The notes: generated by a model not told the origin, from the sequence alone. A stretch of 64,000 nucleotides of DNA from Monoplex corrugatus (GCA_030674185.1 CM060307.1:47327681-47391680), one strand, 5' to 3'; shown: positions 11,489 through 25,939, counted from the stretch's first letter. Numbers and translations: made by a program.

Positions 11489-12609
11489 CTGGAAAGAAAA
11501 AGCCCATGAAATCATGCCTAACACTCAAAATCAGGATAAACAAAAAAGTTAAGGTATTTTTTATGCCATTAATGGAAAACTGCATGTAAATTTATAAATC
11601 TTTTCCCTGTAAGTTCAAGAATAAGCACACGTGACCCATTCTCACACAACCACCCACTAAATCGCACAGGCCGAATTGTGCTGGAGGAGAAGCACCAAAT
11701 GGTAAAATTTGTGGGGGGGGGGGGAGGGGTGTCCAAACCAAGGAGCACAGATGACCATTCTATCATTTTTCAGTCACATGTTTCGAAAAAGTATTGATCT
11801 TAATGTTACAAAAAGATTATTTCAATGCTAATTTTGCTGGTTTTGATGCCTGCATTCATACTGATACTTAAAACAGGTCTTATCTAATTCAAAAAAAGTT
11901 TTCATAAATTCTGTTCAGATTTAAACCATTGCTAGAGACTTCAATCAATAGTGCGATCAAAATCTTTGAAGGTTTTCTCAAAAGGGCCAATCCTGTACAT
12001 ATACAAAAATTAACACATGTCCGTCACTTTTCACAGTAAAGAAACAAAACTGGTTATCATTATAAACTGCAGAGTCGGTGGGCCTACACTTTTTCTGATA
12101 TGAAAAACTAAAAATGCATAAAATGCAACTTACAGATAATTTCTTGAGAAAGAAAACATGTTCTTTCATTTCTGAACTGTTGGTCTCTTAGTGTTTGCGT
12201 TTATAATAAACAAACGATCTTGTATTTCAAGATATTTACTTTACATCCACTCTATTCTTATTTCTGTTATTTCCTTGTAACTGAACAGTTTCGTTTTCAA
12301 ATGTAGTATGTGTAAAAACTAGGGAACTGTCCTCTGACTAGGTATGATACAGCAGTGTTACAAAATCTTCCATAAATGTTTTTCCTCTCTTAATACAGGT
12401 GTGTTTATTTTTCAAGAGTCATAGTACTTTTTACACTGACGGTCTTCAGGCATTTCTTTTTAAAAAATGTAACATACTATTTCATGTACACAAAATGCTC
12501 ATGCACACACATGCACAAATACAGAATCAACACTACCACTACTTTTGTGCACTGTACTGTTTTACAGTATCCCTGGGTCAACTTTTCCCCCATCTTTTTG
12601 TGCTGCATT
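11489..12609. other. Intron sequence, no gene seen
   Basis: AT-rich unique DNA with a poly-G run at about 11711-11727. No conserved frame or repeat is recognised. Confidence 0.5.
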
Positions 12610-14411
12610 AGTGGTTCAGGAATAGGTGCAATGAAGCTAAGGAAGCTTGGCTGAAAACAAAATGCAAGGAAATAGAAGACTGACACAAAACGGATCCTCG
12701 GGGTATGTACAGACGAATTGACGAAACTGTCCACGGGAAAAATACATGCACATCAACTTGGATGCTTAAAATCGAAAGACGGCTCGCTTATCCTGGAAAA
12801 ATACAAAATATTAGACAGATGGGGAGAGAACATTAAAGACCTTTTTGAGGATGACAGAAACAAAGAACACATAAAAAAGAACTTTGAAGGACCACACATA
12901 ACGAAAGATGAAGTCAGAGCAGCACTGAAAAAGGTGAAACCAGGAAAAGCCCCAGGACCAGACAACATTACTACAGAGATGATTGAAGCCCTGGAGGAAT
13001 TTGGTACAGAAAAAATAACAGTCCTCCTAAATGAAATTTACGACACTGGAAAAATCCCCAAAGATGTCAATATCAATTTTCATTGCACTTCCAAAGAAGA
13101 CAGGGGCTACAGAATGCAAACTTTATCGCACAATCAGTTTGATGAGTCATGTAACAAATATCCTGTTAAGAATAATCATGATGAGGACAAGGAATAGAAT
13201 CAAAAGAGAAATAGCAGAAGAACAGAGTGGATTTGTCGAAGGGAAAGGAACTATTAATGCCATATACATCCTAAGAACTATCATAGAGAGGTCAATCGAG
13301 ATGACTAAAGATTTGTATTTATGCTTTGTTAATTATACCAAGGCTTTCGATTGGGCAAGACATGAAGAATTGATCAACCAACTGGAGAAACTCAAAGTTT
13401 AAGGAAAAGATCTACGAATAATCAGAAATATGTACTGGGAACAAACAGCTGCAATGAGAATAGAAAACGATGTAAGCTCTTTCCAAAACATCAAAAAGGA
13501 GTCAGACAGGGTTGTGTTTTGTCACCAGATGTTTTCACTTTACAGCGAAAACATCATGAGAAACCTAGAAGAATGCCCTGGAGTAAAGGTTGGAGGAAAA
13601 ATGAAAACATTCGATACGCAGATGACACTGTGCTAATTGCAGAAAATGAAAGGGACCTACAAAACCTTGTGAATATACTAGAAATGGAAAGCAAAGGTAA
13701 GGAGTTGGAACTAAACAGCATGAAGACTGAAGTCATGGTGATCAATAATAAATTTTAAAAAAATTTTTAAAAAAAACATGAAATCCCCTCATGCAAGAGA
13801 CATGTTGATAAATTCAAATACCTGGAACGATCATTTCATCAGACGGCAGATGCACATCGGAAATAGCCAGCAGAATCGGCCAAGCCAAAACAGCATTCAA
13901 GATGACAAGCATTCTTACCAACAAATGCCTATCAATTAACATCAGGAAGAGAGTTCTTGAATGTTATATAGAACCAATACTGTTGTACGGTTGTGAGACA
14001 TGGACAGTCAACATGCAAAGCCAGAACGAGATTGAGGCAGCCGAGATGTAGTTTCTAAGAAGAACGTTGACAGTTCCAAGGACAGCAAAGAAAACAAACG
14101 AGACAGTCTTGATGGAGGCAGACACAGGTAGATCATTCATAAGGAAGATTAGGAAAAGACAGGCAACATTCATAGGCCATTTTATGAGGAAAGGGGATTT
14201 GGAGCACCTGGTCACAACGGGAAAGCTGGAGGGAAAGAGAGCACCAGGTAGACCCAGGGAGAAAATACTGGATGGACTTGCAGAGTGGCTGAAGACAAGG
14301 AGGGTGGAAGAGATCCTTGGGGCAACAAGAGATAGATACATATGAAGGGCCATGATCGCCAACGCCATGCGGCAGGTCATCTGATGATGATGATGATGAT
14401 GATGATGATGA
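12610..14411 (+). mobile_element. Degenerate RTE-like LINE, 5' truncated, sense strand
   Basis: Several broken frames together span much of a reverse transcriptase and its C-terminal region. In order: WLKTKCKEIE near 12650, LFEDDRNKEHI and KVKPGKAPGPDN at 12718-13197, EEQSGFVEGKGTINAI at 13031-13402, YADDTVLIAEN at 13519-13758, CYIEPILLYGCET near 13960 and KKTNETVLMEADTGRS to RKRQATFIGHFM at 14067-14345. It ends with (ATG)n at 14381-14411, the typical 3' tail of RTE-clade elements. At least four frameshifts or stops separate the parts. It is inserted in the long intron, antisense to the host gene, and is homologous to the copy at 7224-8172. Confidence 0.9.
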
Positions 14412-16247
14412 GTGGTTTTGATCCCACACTGCTCTCATTCCTGCTCTTCAACACAGTAGCAAATCCAAGGTCATTCTGTCAAAAGTCTTCATGTCAGGAG
14501 TTCCCCACCTGGCCATCTTCAAGAATGCATTGCTGCTGGGTCACTTCAGTCAAGTTCAGCAGTGCACGTTCAGTGTTCTGATCTTACTCCCTTACGACAA
14601 TGCCTAGTACTCCCTATGTTGGCAGAAATCACTCAGTTGTAGGGCCAGACTGGTAAGGAGGCCGCACCACATTCCTCCAAGGACAGCCCCCATAACCCAC
14701 TACACCAAAGTCCCCTAATCTAAATTTACTTCAGGCATGCATGCAGCAGAGGAAGCCAAAACTGAACTCGCCAGGTCACAAACTAAACAGCCATAAAATC
14801 TCTCGACTATTTTCACGATACTATGATCATTTCATGAAACCAAGTAAGAAAGCCCTCTACAAGTACTCCACATTTACTTTCATAATGTATCCTACCATTA
14901 ACCAAGCCTAAAAAATACACACCTGTAGTGTTGATCTGGAAATTTGGGCAACATCAATGACACATTTGCAATGAAAATGGAAGAGACTCAACTATGCATG
15001 GTCCCAGGTAGGAGCTGGTCGGGGCTAACTATCCCAAGTTCCTTCTCCTCCCTCCCTCCCTCTTTAACTGGGGTTAAAACCCACGATTTCCCAATCACCA
15101 AATAACAAAAAAATCCAAACAAACAAACTAAAAACTAAACAAAAAATCCTGCCCCTGTCAATAGTCTGAACTTGTCGATCTTAACCAGAACATCTGAACC
15201 ACAGCAGTATTGTATTCTGATATGTGGGGGACCATCATTAGCCATGCTAAGCGTCTAACTTTATCATCAGTTACTGGAAACACTGTAACAGGAGTGCAAC
15301 TGCTGAACAGTCTGAATGCAAATTCATTGATGTTACTGTTATCAACACACTATCCATTATGCAGTTAAAACAAAAATGATCAACCTCGTCATACAACTGT
15401 CGAACATGTTTCAAATGTTTTCGCGCGTGTGTGTGTGGGGGGGATGGGGGTGGTGTGTTCTTCATTTTTTTTCAATTACAGATCTATCCCTCAAGTCTCC
15501 CTAAACCAACTGTCAGACACTGAGACAGATGGGGTGAGGTACCTGAATCTGTATTCTACAAAAAGATTTTTACGTGCTCATGCAACTTATCAACAAAAAT
15601 TTGGTTCACACCATAACAGTGGATTCCTGACTTCGCTATTCAAAATAATCAAATACTGCACTTCATGGCTTTAGTAATGAAAGGTAAGCTGTACATCTTA
15701 ACTTACTGTCTCATCAAGAGACCTTTATTTTCTTCATGACATCCTCATTGGTCTCGGATGAGACTGAAAGCTGATAGACAGCTGATCTTTCATCATGAGC
15801 TGAAAGTCTGTTTTTAAAGAGGACAGCTGATCTTTTATCATAAGATCAGTTTTTTGTTTTTACACTTTTTTGTTTCGTTTTTTTGGGGACTGACATTTCA
15901 TTTAAAATTAAAAGTATTCCTCAAACACATACACTCCCACAATATGACCACAAAATCCTTTTCTCTAGGGGGGAAAAAAAAAGACATGAACATACAATGA
16001 CAGCACTGACTGGTACAATGTCACCCATACATTTATAAGAGACTTGACTGCCATTTGTTCATCATATATCAGCCCTGGGTTTAAGCACACTGGTTTACCT
16101 GCTTCCCCAAATTTCTGCTACGTTCCAGGTTCATATTGCTTACAGCTCATCAAAAGTACTAGCTAATTCTAAGTTCACATTGCTCACAGCCCAACCAAAC
16201 ACCAAAGCCATAACTGGGCTAACACTATGCTAAATTAAAAATGCAAC
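14412..16247. other. Intron sequence, no gene seen
   Basis: Unique AT-rich DNA. Low-complexity spots include a GT/G run at about 15426-15455 and TTTTTG runs at 15845-15890. The short partly repeated phrase AGCTGATCTTT(C/T)ATCAT occurs twice near 15780 and 15826. Confidence 0.5.
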
Positions 16248-16410
16248 AATTAAAAACCAAGCTCATCATTATTCCTTCAAGTCTACATACATGTGCAGAT
16301 CTTTCTCATATACATGACCATACAAGATGAAATCTATTATCTCTTGTACAAACTTGAAAACAGCATGTAAAAGAATATCTCTGAAGAGGATCTTTAAGAA
16401 TCTGTTGTAC
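16248..16410. repeat. Dispersed repeat R2, copy 2
   Basis: It is the partner of 6690-6870, in the same orientation with patchy similarity. The family is not recognised. Confidence 0.45.
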
Positions 16411-16439
16411 AATGCTTATGTCTCACACTGTGCATGTCC

Positions 16440-16482
16440 AAACTTTTCCGTATTCACTCTGACCTTAAAAAGTTTCTCTGAT

Positions 16483-16534
<52 letters not shown>

Positions 16535-16852
16535 CAATGTGTAAGTCTGCACAAGATTCATTCTTCCCTCTTAACAATTTTAAGACATGGTTGAGAGTAT
16601 GAGATGTGTATCAACACAATTTTTCAATAAGGTGGTGTTCAATGCTGAGTAGTTATCACATGGTATGCTCAATAAGGTGGTATTCAATGCTGAGTAGTTA
16701 TCACATGGTATGCTCAACAGTGTTTCCTTGTTTGTTTAAAGGTGCCAGTGAGCATAGAATGTGTGACCCTCAACCTGCGTAACACTCTTTACTAGGTTCC
16801 TAAGAACAGATCAGAGAAACTTTTTAAGGTCAGAGTGAATACGGAAAAGTTT
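16440..16852. repeat. Perfect 44-bp inverted repeat around a (TA)n tract
   Basis: The arm 16440-16483 starts AAACTTTTCCGTATTCACTC. Its exact reverse complement is at 16809-16852, ending GAATACGGAAAAGTTT. The roughly 325-bp loop holds a (TA)n run (16491-16532) and a 45-bp tandem duplication. Perfect arms in otherwise diverged intron DNA suggest a recent inversion-duplication or a small hairpin-forming element. Confidence 0.9.
16624..16713. repeat. 45-bp tandem duplication
   Basis: Two copies of TCAATAAGGTGGT(G/A)TTCAAT... start at 16624 and 16669 and differ at one base. Confidence 0.9.
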
Positions 16853-17776
16853 GGTTGTTCCAATGCTCTTGCCTGAGATTTTTCACTCACGTTTGCACTT
16901 TCGGTTTTCAGACCTGTGTAAAGGATGAAAGATTTAGATATATTTTCTGTTGTGGCATTCTCATTTCTTGGCAAGGCAGTCAGCAATTTCACTGCCTCCA
17001 AAGTGGACAGCAACAATCAACACAAGAACAATATTGTACCATCAGTTTCAAGAAAGAAAAATACTTCACAGAATTATATTATAGAAGCTTTTGGTGGCTG
17101 ACGTTATAACCAACAACTGCTCGCAAAGCACAATCGGTGTCTGAAAATATGAGAAATTATCCTTGGATTGGGGCAATCATTTTAGAGCTAAAACCACAGC
17201 AGTTCAGGGAATGTGTTTTGAAAATGGTTGATCGGGAATAGCAGACAGAAGGCTGCAGCAACACCTTCATCGGACTGATCCGTCTGTGAATATTTCATGA
17301 CAGAAGTTTTGACAGAGTTCTGCATAAACGGACTTGTACACCAATGAACTGGTGGAGTCTTTGAAGAAGGAAGCAAGATCAGAAACAGACCTTGGTATTA
17401 GCTGATCATGATCAATCACAGGGCACTGTATCATGTGACATCATGTTTCAAAATACATGGAAAATCTCAGGTATCTAAATTATGTTATCTAACTGAGCCT
17501 GTGCTGATCTTCTTTGACACAACATACACCTCCTGAAATAATCATCCGCTGGAAACGCACTATCACAACACTATCATGTGAAGCAAACCACCATAAACAA
17601 CACTCAAGAATCCAGTGCAGACTTCTTGAGAATCAAATTGGCTACGAGTAAACCAATCTTAACACTAATACTGTAACAAATACCACAGTAACACTAACAG
17701 TTTTATATTTAAATTCACTGCATAAGCTAAATTTTAAGTGGTCTTCTTCCAAATCCTTTTAAAAAAAATGCAGGTG

Positions 17777-17779
<3 letters not shown>

Positions 17780-17865
<86 letters not shown>

Positions 17866-18080
17866 TAATAGATAGATAGATAATAATAGATAGATATATA
17901 CACACACACACACACACATCATATATAATATATATATATATATATATGCCCAATGTGTAAGTCTGCACAAGATTCATTCTTCCCTCTTAACAATTTTAGT
18001 TTTAAGCACAATTTTACAACATTCATCTCACACTCTATAACTATAAGTTGTTGATACTCATCTCATACTCTCAACCACAT
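17780..18080. repeat. Compound (TA)n/(GATA)n/(CA)n array plus duplicated flank
   Basis: About 165 bp of TA, GATA and CA repeats ends at about 17947. The next 52 bp (starting GCCCAATGTGTAAGTCTGCA) are identical to the sequence that follows the (TA)n tract at 16532. A further piece at about 18049-18079 is the reverse complement of about 16585-16615. The two (TA)n loci thus share flanks in both orientations. Confidence 0.85.
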
Positions 18081-20315
18081 GTTTTTAATGGCTGTACACT
18101 TTTGGTAGTCCATGGAGTTTCAATAATCATATCAGTGAGTCAGCCAAACAGGTATGGTGGGACTGGCTCACTTAGACTTAAAGCAATTTCTACTGCTGTC
18201 TACAGTTACATACTCTAAACTCTGATGTGACTAGGCAAATACAATCTGTTCTAAGATGAAGATCTTGAAACTGGATTAAATGGGTGAACCAGTTATAGTT
18301 TTGGAATGCGTAAAATATCAGCAGTTGCTCATCACTTACACAATTTTCTAGTTGAATGGATACTTTTCGGTCCTCAAAGCAGTCTGGTCGGTGACCTTCA
18401 GCTTTGAAAATGAGTGTTCATTCCATAAACAATAAAAAGATTGTGTAAACATTATATGTTCTACTACTGCTGTGGCTGAACAGCCTTCATCTTTTGAGCT
18501 ATAAGGGTTTATAGTAATTATAATGTCAGTAAATCTAAACACTAGAAAATTTAATAATTTTATCAGGTTCTACTGTTTGCATCAAATGCAGCTTTGCTGG
18601 ATTCTTACTGCAGGAAGCAAAAAATAGAAAAAATAATTTTATGCTGCATATCGTATCTTATGTACCTTAATGATATGTTATCTTAATTTTGTCATCTATA
18701 TATCTTTTCAACAGGACAGTTTGATCACCACAATTTATATACTCAGAAAAAATAAATGAGTGACCCTGTGACTAACAATCCAAGAAAAGGAAGGCCTAAC
18801 ACTGGCCATTCCAAAATCAACAATACCAATCCAATTCCAAACATTTGGTATTTTTCTTTTCTTCCCCCTAAGTCCATTTGACTTTTTGTCAACGTCGACT
18901 ACAAAAAGGAACATGATCATGAATATCTTTTCCATTACAAAGCACTGCATTAATGCCCACAAGTTAAATACAATCAAGAGCTTTATCTCTGATACATACA
19001 GGAACAACAGTCTGAAAGTGTCACATAACAAAATAACCCAGAAACACAACAGTTGGCTGAAGTAACAATCTTTAATGATAAAGAGTATTTTGCAACAAAA
19101 GTATGACATGTAATGCACAGGCACTTCACAATATCGCTGAATTTAAATCTAGCACAGCATAACAGCATGTCTGGTGTTATTTCATCATGACTGATATACT
19201 GAATGATAAATGATATCAAAATTAACTGGTTGGAGGAAAGACAGATAGGGCAAATGTTTTCTATTTTTAAATATGCTGCATATCAGAGTGTGCCAGCAAT
19301 ATCTATTACTGTTCTGCTCATTTGTTATTTTTAGAACATATAAAAAAACAAAAACAAATGAACAAGCACTAAAAAATAATGTCAGCATCATACTGTTCAA
19401 GTTGTGTTCAATCACTAACACAAACCAGATGGATAGCTTTACTGAACTTCTTGTTCTATTTCATCTGAGATGTATGGCACATTTTTGAAAACAACAACAA
19501 CAACAACAACAGTTGATAGTGACATTACTTTTGCACTCTTTTAATGGAAAACATTACTATGAAACATTCTCAATGCATTTTGCAATCTGCAATTCCATAT
19601 TTGGCAATGGATCTTGTCTTGAAAATTTTTTTTTCTGCACTGTGCAATTTTCATCACAAGTTTTTCAAGCAATTTCAAGAACAACAAGAAGGGGAAAAAT
19701 AAAAAATAAAAAGTATCGCAGATACTGTTTGTTTGTTCTATCAGTATTATCATTAATGCCTGAATAAACTTTCTAGACCGGCAGATAATTGCGATATATC
19801 TATGTGTTGAGGCATGTGTGTACACATGTACCCACTTGTGGCTTGTGTGTGTGCACAATTAGCCAATAGTATGTGTCTGCCACATGTCAAGAGTTTTATA
19901 GGTTATTTCCAGTACATTACTTTGTTTAAAATTTTGGGGTTTTCCCCCAAAAAATTCTGACAGCATGTCTAACTCAGACAGAGGGACACACCTGTCTCTT
20001 GGTTTCTCATTTGTTTTCTACTCAACCTTGTGGCTCACTTCAGTTGCATGTTGTTTTTCTCGGTTTTCTACTCAACTTTGTGGCTCACTTCAGTTGCATG
20101 TTCAGTTTTTCTCCATGAAAAGATGACAATTTTATATGACTGAACACCGGAAGCAACTCTGTCAAGTTCCTCTTCCTAACATTACTGTTGTCCGGGTTTT
20201 TTTAAGATGTCATTCACCTAAATGAGACATGCACAATTTTAGTGGGACCTCAGAAAAGCAGAAAAGCACGCATGCATGACGTAACAAAGCCCTGAATGTT
20301 TCATTTCAAAACAAG

Positions 20316-20390
<75 letters not shown>

Positions 20391-22049
20391 CATTTCTTTT
20401 ACTGTTCTTTTAATGTATCATGAACATGGGTATAATAATTGTATCACATAATTCAGAATTGCCCAAGGCCATGAAGTTTTGATTCAGGCCAAAACTTTTT
20501 GATTGTGAATGATTATTTAAGAGGTGCATAATAAAAAAAAAATTTACAAAAAAGTTTTCTTGGGAGATAAAGAATATGTTCTCCGACATGGATGGCAAAT
20601 TGATCTTTTCCAAATTATGATTCTATGAACATGGTCCAGCATGATGACAATATAAGGTGGAATCTGTACGTCAAACAGCACTGTTAAGATGTGTCAAAGG
20701 ACAGACCCATTAAAAACTCAAACTGTGTTGCCATCCCCTCCCTTTTTGATCATGTGTGTTTACTATTACTCATTCAAGTCTCAGTTCACAATCATGTTTT
20801 ATCAAAATTCCAATTTGATATCTGGAATCTTGATACCCTTTATATATATATACACCTGTTACAAGTACCCTATTTCTGTGCTTGATGTGGAATACAGACA
20901 GGCACAGGCACACACACATATATATATATATAAACATTGTACAGACTAGGCACAGGCAACTGTTAGTAACAGAAATGGCATTGCATATACCCGTAAATAT
21001 ACCATTTCACACTGCTCCACGTGGGTGAGATTTGGAGAAGACAAAAATGTTTTCTTTCTTCAAGACAAGTTCCATTACCTCATAAGAAACATCCAAAGCA
21101 TTCATCTTACTGAAGAAAAATCTTGTCACTGGCCTGAGAAACTGCACAGATTCTGAATTTACATCCTGTACAAATAATAAGTTATCAAAGACACATAACA
21201 GATTTACTCTTCAGCAACGGAACTTATTCTTCTTCACAAATATAATGCATATGAAAAATAACAAAAAATGCTTTTGAAAACCGTGAAGAAATTTTCAACA
21301 CAAACTGTTAATGGGTGAAAATGCCAGGGACAGTACAAAACTGAGGACATTCTGTAAACCGAAAGGAGATACAATTACTTCATTTTTTAAATCTTAGAAT
21401 CACAGATCAGAATTCTCAGGCACAGGAAGCACATGAAGATGTTCAGCTCACATACACGAAACAGAAAATTCAACAAACATTTTTTCTGATCAGGGGTGGG
21501 GGACCAAAAATTAAAGAAAAATTGTTTTTTGTGACTACAGGATGACTCTCTCTCTCTTTTTCTCTCTCTCTCTCTCTCTTGCCCCTCCCCCCTTCCTCCC
21601 TGACTTGGAATGATCACTGCTTTTTAATGAGATTGTATGGAATGATGCACTGCTTTTTAATGAGATTGTATGCATTTTTCATGGCAAGGGCTTGGTTTAA
21701 CAAGAGAGTGAGAAACTGAAAATTTTGTACTTTAACTAGGGGCAAAACTTGGGGGGGGGGGGGGGGGGGTAAAATATGCAACCCCTCGCCTTGACTGTTC
21801 AAAGCATAGAAAATTATTTTAGAAGTAAATAATATCAGTAATAAAGAAATTTATGTTTAAGTAAATAACATCAGTCAAAATAAAAAGTAGCACAATACAC
21901 GTTTCCTATCTGGTTTACCTCGGGGATATGGGGTGTTTAGAGCGTTGTTTTGGTTTTTGTTTTATTTAAGGAAATTTTTCTCTAAAATATGATAAACCGT
22001 GGTAAACACAGTGATTATACCAGGAAATTTATGTGGTAATAGGCCTGTG
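18081..22049. other. Intron sequence, no gene seen
   Basis: AT-rich DNA. It contains a 56-bp-spaced duplication at about 20005-20103 (GGTTTTCTACTCAAC repeated), a CA array (listed), a CT run at 21546-21579 and a poly-G run at about 21751-21769. Open frames here are short and compositionally non-coding. Confidence 0.5.
20319..20389. repeat. (CA)n microsatellite
   Basis: Uninterrupted CA dinucleotides over about 70 bp. Confidence 0.98.
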
Positions 22050-22180
22050 TGCTAACCCTTCGACTCCCTCATTGTCAGCCTCGACAGCAAAGCAAAACCT
22101 TAACTGTTTCATTCCCTCATCCTATCCACCTGCTTCCTGCAAGAAAGTGGTGGACATGTTGGGGGAGTGAAAGGGTTATG
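22050..22180. mobile_element. Short MITE copy with CCCTT-GACTCC ends
   Basis: The left end reads CTAACCCTTCGACTCCCTC. The right end reads GGGGGAGTGAAAGGGTTAT, roughly its reverse complement. The same ends with intact TTAA borders occur at 33905-34053, so this is probably a degraded non-autonomous element of a TTAA-targeting (piggyBac-type) family. Confidence 0.5.
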
Positions 22181-22840
22181 TTTTGGCAGCTTATGGACAA
22201 GTTGCAGGAGTAAAAGAGCTCATTTTAAAACTAAAACTAAAAGTAGTACGGACTTGACCATTGTGGATTTTGCTGCTTGGTAATGAAAAGACAAACAAAA
22301 AATGTACACAAGACTGTACAACTAATCATAAGATACTTTCAACCGAGTGTGACAGGATTTTTTTGCAATGGTTTTAGATCTCCAAGCTTTACAGTTTTGA
22401 TTCTTCACTCATATTTCATAAACACAGACTCATATGAGTGAAAACATAATCAGTGTTACAGCCCCCACAAAAAACTGACCATTACCTGCAAATAACTAAA
22501 CTTCTTTTTATTATTTTTGTTGGTTCGTCAGTTGATTGGTAAAATAGTTGGTTCATAGTTTTGTGGGTTTCCCCCTTCTTCTTTTGGTGGTGGTAACGGC
22601 AGCAATAGTGACTTTTTTTTTTAAAGTTTATAACGGCAGCAATAGTGACTTTTTTTTTTTTTTAAAGTTTTTTCACCCATCCCTATGGTATCACCAAGTC
22701 AACCTTATTGTGCAACTTTGTGCGAATAAGTGTTCATGTAGGGGGTGGGGGATGGCTTACAGCATGCAGCTGGCATCCTACATTCAATCATAATATAAAA
22801 AATATACATAAAATTTTCAAACATTTTTTTTTGATGGATA

Positions 22841-22905
22841 GGGTGAGGAAGTCAAAGTGTTAACTTTTTGCAGTTGGTGATAGGGTGCAGGAGTCAAAGG
22901 GTTAA
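22841..22905. mobile_element. Remnant of the same MITE family (right end in two copies)
   Basis: Two phrases of the type GGGTG(C)AGGAGTCAAAGGGTTAA end at 22863 and 22905 in direct orientation. They match the right terminus of the element at 33905-34053. Confidence 0.45.
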
Positions 22906-23061
22906 AGTTCACCATCCTACATTTTCACTTTCACCATTTCTGACAGTATGCAATACATTTTTTAAAGGAACTATCATTTTATCATCAAAATTTCAAAATT
23001 TACTTTAAAATTCGATAAAAAGTTTTTTTTAAAGAAATGGAAAAAAGAAAATTGACAATCA

Positions 23062-23265
23062 CCATGCTGGTCAGTGCAATCGACTAATGACTGGAGGGAT
23101 GTAGGTTCAAATCACATCAGTACTATCAAATTCACGGTGGGATTTTTCAGCCACAACCATCTTCTATCCAGAGCTGAGCATGCTATGGGAACTTTGAAAA
23201 GTTTCATCCACTTCACAGATGCATCACTGAGGGTGCTGCTCAAATTTTCTGACCACCACTGTAGG
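23062..23265 (+). mobile_element. tRNA-derived SINE, copy 1
   Basis: A pol III B-box-like GGTTCAAATCA lies at 23104-23114, about 40 bp after a degenerate A-box region (TGGTCAGTGCAATCGA). The body GTGGGATTTTTCAGCC, then GAGCATGCTATGGG and GGGTGCTGCTC, matches the minus-strand copy at 28990-29225. It is diverged and therefore old. Frames through it are not coding. Confidence 0.7.
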
Positions 23266-25939
23266 TGTCTGAATCTCTTAGGCCTGGTTGAGGCCAAGAT
23301 GTATTATAAAAGGAATTGTACAGCACAGCTCTCTTACACAGTTCCAATCCAAAATGAAACCCACGACGTAATGATCATCAGCCCAAACTCTTGCTTCAAC
23401 ATAGCATTACGAGAAATTCTTACAGACTGTGGTGCAGAAATGAAAGGGAGAGGGGGGCGGGGGAGTATTTAGATCTTAAGATGATTTATATTGCAAATAT
23501 GTAAATGAGATAACTACTGGGCTACAGTCAATGAAAAGCAATTTTTTCTCTCAAGAACCGACATGTATTACTCAAAGAATTATGTAAGCTTGTTTTTTTT
23601 TTTTCTTTCTTTTTTTTTAACCTTCACTAATAGCTTAGTTTATTGTTGTAGAATAAGCTCTTAGTTTATTGTTGGGGTTAGAATAAGCTTTTCTTGTATG
23701 ATATAAATCGTGTATTCTCCTAATACAATCCTTGACTCCATGACAAAAGTTTTTATATATACATATATGTGATACACTACTAGGCATATGATAATCAGTT
23801 GATACCTCATGAATATTTTTTGACCCACAAGAAACACTGAACCAAAGAGTACATGCTACCAAACAAAATGCCTGAGGATACCTGACTGTGTGAAAGTGTT
23901 TCATAAATTTATATTAATGCTTGTATTATAAATCTCAAAAATAAAAATTCCACATTTATGACAAAAGCCCAGTTTACAGCAAACACATTCCAAGTTTTAC
24001 ACAGTAAGGAAATGGTTATCTTTCTCATGTATGTGCTTTGCACTGAATGTCAGTAATTCTATCAGTATCAGCATCAATATCAAAGTGTTCATACTGAACT
24101 GACAATGCAAACACACACAAAGTTTAAAGAATGTCCATCAAATGAAGGCTTACAAGAAAAACAGTATCAGTTACTTACCTTGAAGACAACTTACCTTCCA
24201 TTCTTGAACGCACATCCAAAATTGTTCAGTTTCCTTTCTGCCTTTCTTTTTCCCTTAACACCCCAAAAGTTAACCCCTCGTTTTCTTTATGAGTTTTAAT
24301 ATTAAAGGATTTACAAAGAGAGTATATTTTTGTTAGTAATGATAACTAGTATTATGATTTCTATTATTCTTAGCACTTAGCAGTCAAAATTTTGAAAACA
24401 GATTAATTTTTTTTTCTAAACCAGTTTTAATCCCTAAATATCTTTTAGTATTCTGTCACCAATACTTATTCTATTTCTTATGTATGAAGTACATTAATCT
24501 CTGAAATACAATCACAACATAAATTGACGAATGACATGGTCAAGTTAAGAGAACAAACATTTTAAATTAATTTAATGTTGCAAATACAAAAGAGATCACA
24601 TCATGTGTCTGTTTCTGTAGTGTAAATTATTCAATACAATTGCCATTTTCCTCCATTAAAAAAAAAAAAGACAAAAAGGACACTTTCATGTTAATTCTGT
24701 CATGAAATTGTCTGTATTTGCAGGGATAACACATTTTGAATTCAAGAAATCTTCAACTCTTCCTTAGAACCTTTTGATAGGCTGCCAAAATATGGTCAAT
24801 GCTGCCTATTACTGCCACAGAGAAGTCACAGTTAAACTATAAATCCTCATTTCTTTTAAGATGACATTTGCTACCACAATTATGTGTACAATACTTATTT
24901 TAATCTCCTGTATTTTTTTAATTTTTAGATATACCTTTACCCATGGAATGCCTGCTCCCCATTTTTCTTACCACTCAGAACCAGACTTTGGTTGTGTACA
25001 TCTTTTGTTACACTTACAGCGACTTAATACGACTTGATCCTTTTTGTATGGAGTAAATTATAATGATGCTGAAATATCCTGGGTACTTTCATGTGGTGTA
25101 TCCTGTAGTGCACTCTACATGAATTCTTTACATCTATTAACCTTCACTGTATGCCAGAGGTGAAAAATCACCCATACTTTAAATTGTTTAATGTAAAAGG
25201 CCACATCCTGCATATGCTTTGTACCTTCTCCATGAAATTTTATGACCGTTGCAAAATGACTGATGCATTTAAAAACATTCTCAGACAGGGTTGCAAAAGG
25301 ACTGATGCATTTAAAACCATTCTCAGACAGCAAAAAGTTTAGCCCTGGCCAAATTGTTGGGACGATTCCACATCCACATCACGAAAGATTAACACTTGCA
25401 TGCCATACATCACAGATGAGGGAAAACCCATAGTTTTTATGCAGGCAGACTAGATTTCTAGCATGCCATACATCTTGTGTGTGAAATCACCCATGGTTTT
25501 CATACAGACTAGGTTACAGAGATGTTTTGTTATTATGTTTCTCCTGACAGACACATTTTGGATGTGGAGATCTGATGATGCCATTTTTAATTTTTGTATT
25601 ATTTTGAAAGTAGTTTCATCTGACTTTACAGTTTCATACCTATGTATAGAATATCAGCATGAAAAAAGACAGGTATGTTGTTATATATTTTTTTGTTAAG
25701 ACACTCTGAGGAGACTCAATGAAGAAATTTTGTTTTCGTTTTTACAGTAGGTTTATTTCGTTTTCATTTCTTACTTCTGAACAGAACACTTGCATGAAAA
25801 ACAAAGATGTTTTATGTTTCTGTTGAGAGACATATTTTGGACACAGACACATGGTGATCTTGTTTCATTTTGTTTTTACAGTTGGTTTCATTTCCTTTTT
25901 AAAAGAAAATACAGTTCATTTAGAAAGAATTCTCCAATC

